DNA of 38,356 nucleotides from Chara braunii (taxonomy: Eukaryota; Streptophyta; Charophyceae; Charales; Characeae), in contig BFEA01000181.1 of the NCBI GenBank assembly GCA_003427395.1, positions 2,565,853 to 2,604,208 of the forward strand, read 5' to 3'. This document shows positions 37,591 through 38,356 of this stretch, piece by piece. The notes under the pieces are model-generated. The model was not told the DNA's origin and ran no database searches. It was given only the letters and a program-made list of their open reading frames with translations. The position numbers were made by a program, and so were the translations under genes. The number at the start of each line of letters is the position of its first letter. Position 1 is the first letter of the stretch.

Positions 37591-38319
37591 TTACCCATCG
37601 GAACTGCCGTCAACCGAGAAGAAAATGCCGTCGCGCTTAAGCGCATGTATGAAGGCCAATAATTCCTTCTTCCGTGCGTCTCCAATCGAGTGCACGGCGG
37701 GCACTTTCTTGCTAAAGTACTCGATCGGGTGCCAGTCCACACCGTTATGTTGCTCGAGGACGACACCAATGCCATAGCCGGACGCATTGGTAGTGACACG
37801 TGTCGGTGAAAGCGGATCGTAGATGTGCAACACCTCCGCGGATAGCAATGCGGCTTTGAGAGGCAAAAAGGAAGTTCGTGCATTGTCGTCGAAGTCGAAT
37901 GGCCGGTCCTCGCATTGAAGCTTGGATAAAGGAGCCACGATCTTCGAGTATCCCTTGATGAAGTGTTGATAAGCCACGATCTTCGAGTATCCCTTGATAA
38001 AGCGTTGATAGTAGCCGGCTAAGCCAAGGAAGGAACGGACATTTGTGACGGTCTTCGGCTCCGGCCACTCTTGGATGGCTTGAATCTTGTCCGACAATGG
38101 ACTGATGCCCTTCGGTGTGATAAAATGGCCCAAGTATTCCAGCTCTTTGCGAACAAATTCGCACTTGTCGAGGTTGGCTTTGTACTTGGTGCGGCGGAGC
38201 GTCTCCAACACTCGTCGAAGGTGCTCTAGATGATCCTCCAATGTCCGACTGTAGACGAGGATGTTGTCTAAGTAGACTAGTACGAACCGGTCCAGCATCG
38301 CACGAAACTCGTTGGTCAT
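37591..38319 (-). pseudogene. pol: Reverse transcriptase palm and RNase H (element 4)
   Basis: RT is recognised from [19 protein letters not shown] and [18 protein letters not shown]. The catalytic box is YLDN (38263-38274) instead of YLDD. RNase H shows [11 protein letters not shown], with Asn at the first catalytic position (codon 37785-37787). A 39-bp tandem duplication repeats YQ(R/H)[10 protein letters not shown] at 37934-38011 without breaking the frame. The RT N-terminus lies beyond the window. The frame fails at about 37600 near the end of RNase H. Confidence 0.88.
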
Positions 38320-38356
38320 TGCCGCTTGAAAGGTCGTCGGGGCATTGGTGAGGCCA

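Larger units (their letters stand above)
34072..38356 (-). mobile_element. Element 4: Ty3 chromovirus, 3' part (runs off the window)
   Basis: LTR C is followed by its own polypurine tract and a second chromodomain-integrase-RNase H-RT series on the minus strand. This is highly similar to element 3 and continues beyond the right edge within RT. It appears nested in element 3's 5' LTR. Confidence 0.85.

Overview
The window is repeat-dense eukaryotic nuclear DNA from a plant-lineage organism. It is built almost entirely from decayed Ty3/gypsy (Metaviridae-type) LTR retrotransposons, with two insertions of mitochondrial DNA (NUMTs). The mitochondrial fragments (rps4, rnl, cob, atp6, cox1, rpl16 and a nad4L-atp4 pair) read with the standard code and include genes typical of streptophyte mitochondria. 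Together with the chromodomain-bearing Ty3 elements and extreme repeat content, this suggests a large-genome streptophyte green alga, perhaps a Chara-like charophyte. That placement is inference. I see no intact host protein gene, tRNA gene or CRISPR array.

Layout. Element 1 (1-16625, minus strand) is a very large Ty3/gypsy element. Its 3' LTR is cut by the window start (1-1548) and its 5' LTR ends at 16625. Read from right to left, its interior holds a long leader with tandem repeats (about 12.4-14.7 kb), about 4 kb of unfamiliar accessory coding sequence upstream of gag (8.2-12.4 kb), a gag-protease frame (5.0-8.2 kb), and RT-RNase H-integrase (1.7-5.1 kb). The gag-protease frame meets the pol frame at a correctly phased T TTT TTG heptamer followed 8 nt later by a GC hairpin, a textbook -1 frameshift signal. 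The accessory region contains at least three tandem related copies of an unrecognised domain. Next come a 245-bp minisatellite, a 385-base assembly gap, a (TC)n run and about 1.2 kb with nothing recognisable.

From 18.5 to 20.3 kb lies a mosaic of short mitochondrial gene fragments in mixed orientation. It abuts element 2 (20.3-22.9 kb, minus), a truncated element keeping only the gag N-terminus, leader, primer-binding-site region and 5' LTR. The spacer 22.9-24.8 kb holds acidic/Gln-rich trinucleotide-type repeats, a Z-DNA-like tract and a palindromic MITE-like unit. Element 5 (24.8-26.75 kb, plus) is a chromovirus fragment with integrase and chromodomain. Element 3 (26.75 to about 34.07 kb, minus) is a nearly full-length chromovirus of the same family as element 2. 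Element 4 (from 34.07 kb off the right edge, minus) is a sister copy whose 3' LTR appears inserted into what remains of element 3's 5' LTR. The second mitochondrial insert (nad4L-atp4) sits inside that LTR, flanked by a 10-bp direct repeat.

All elements look inactive as they stand. They carry in-frame TGA/TAA/TAG codons, frameshifts and damaged catalytic residues, several of them Asp-to-Asn changes. Much of this fits C-to-T/G-to-A decay of methylated repeats.
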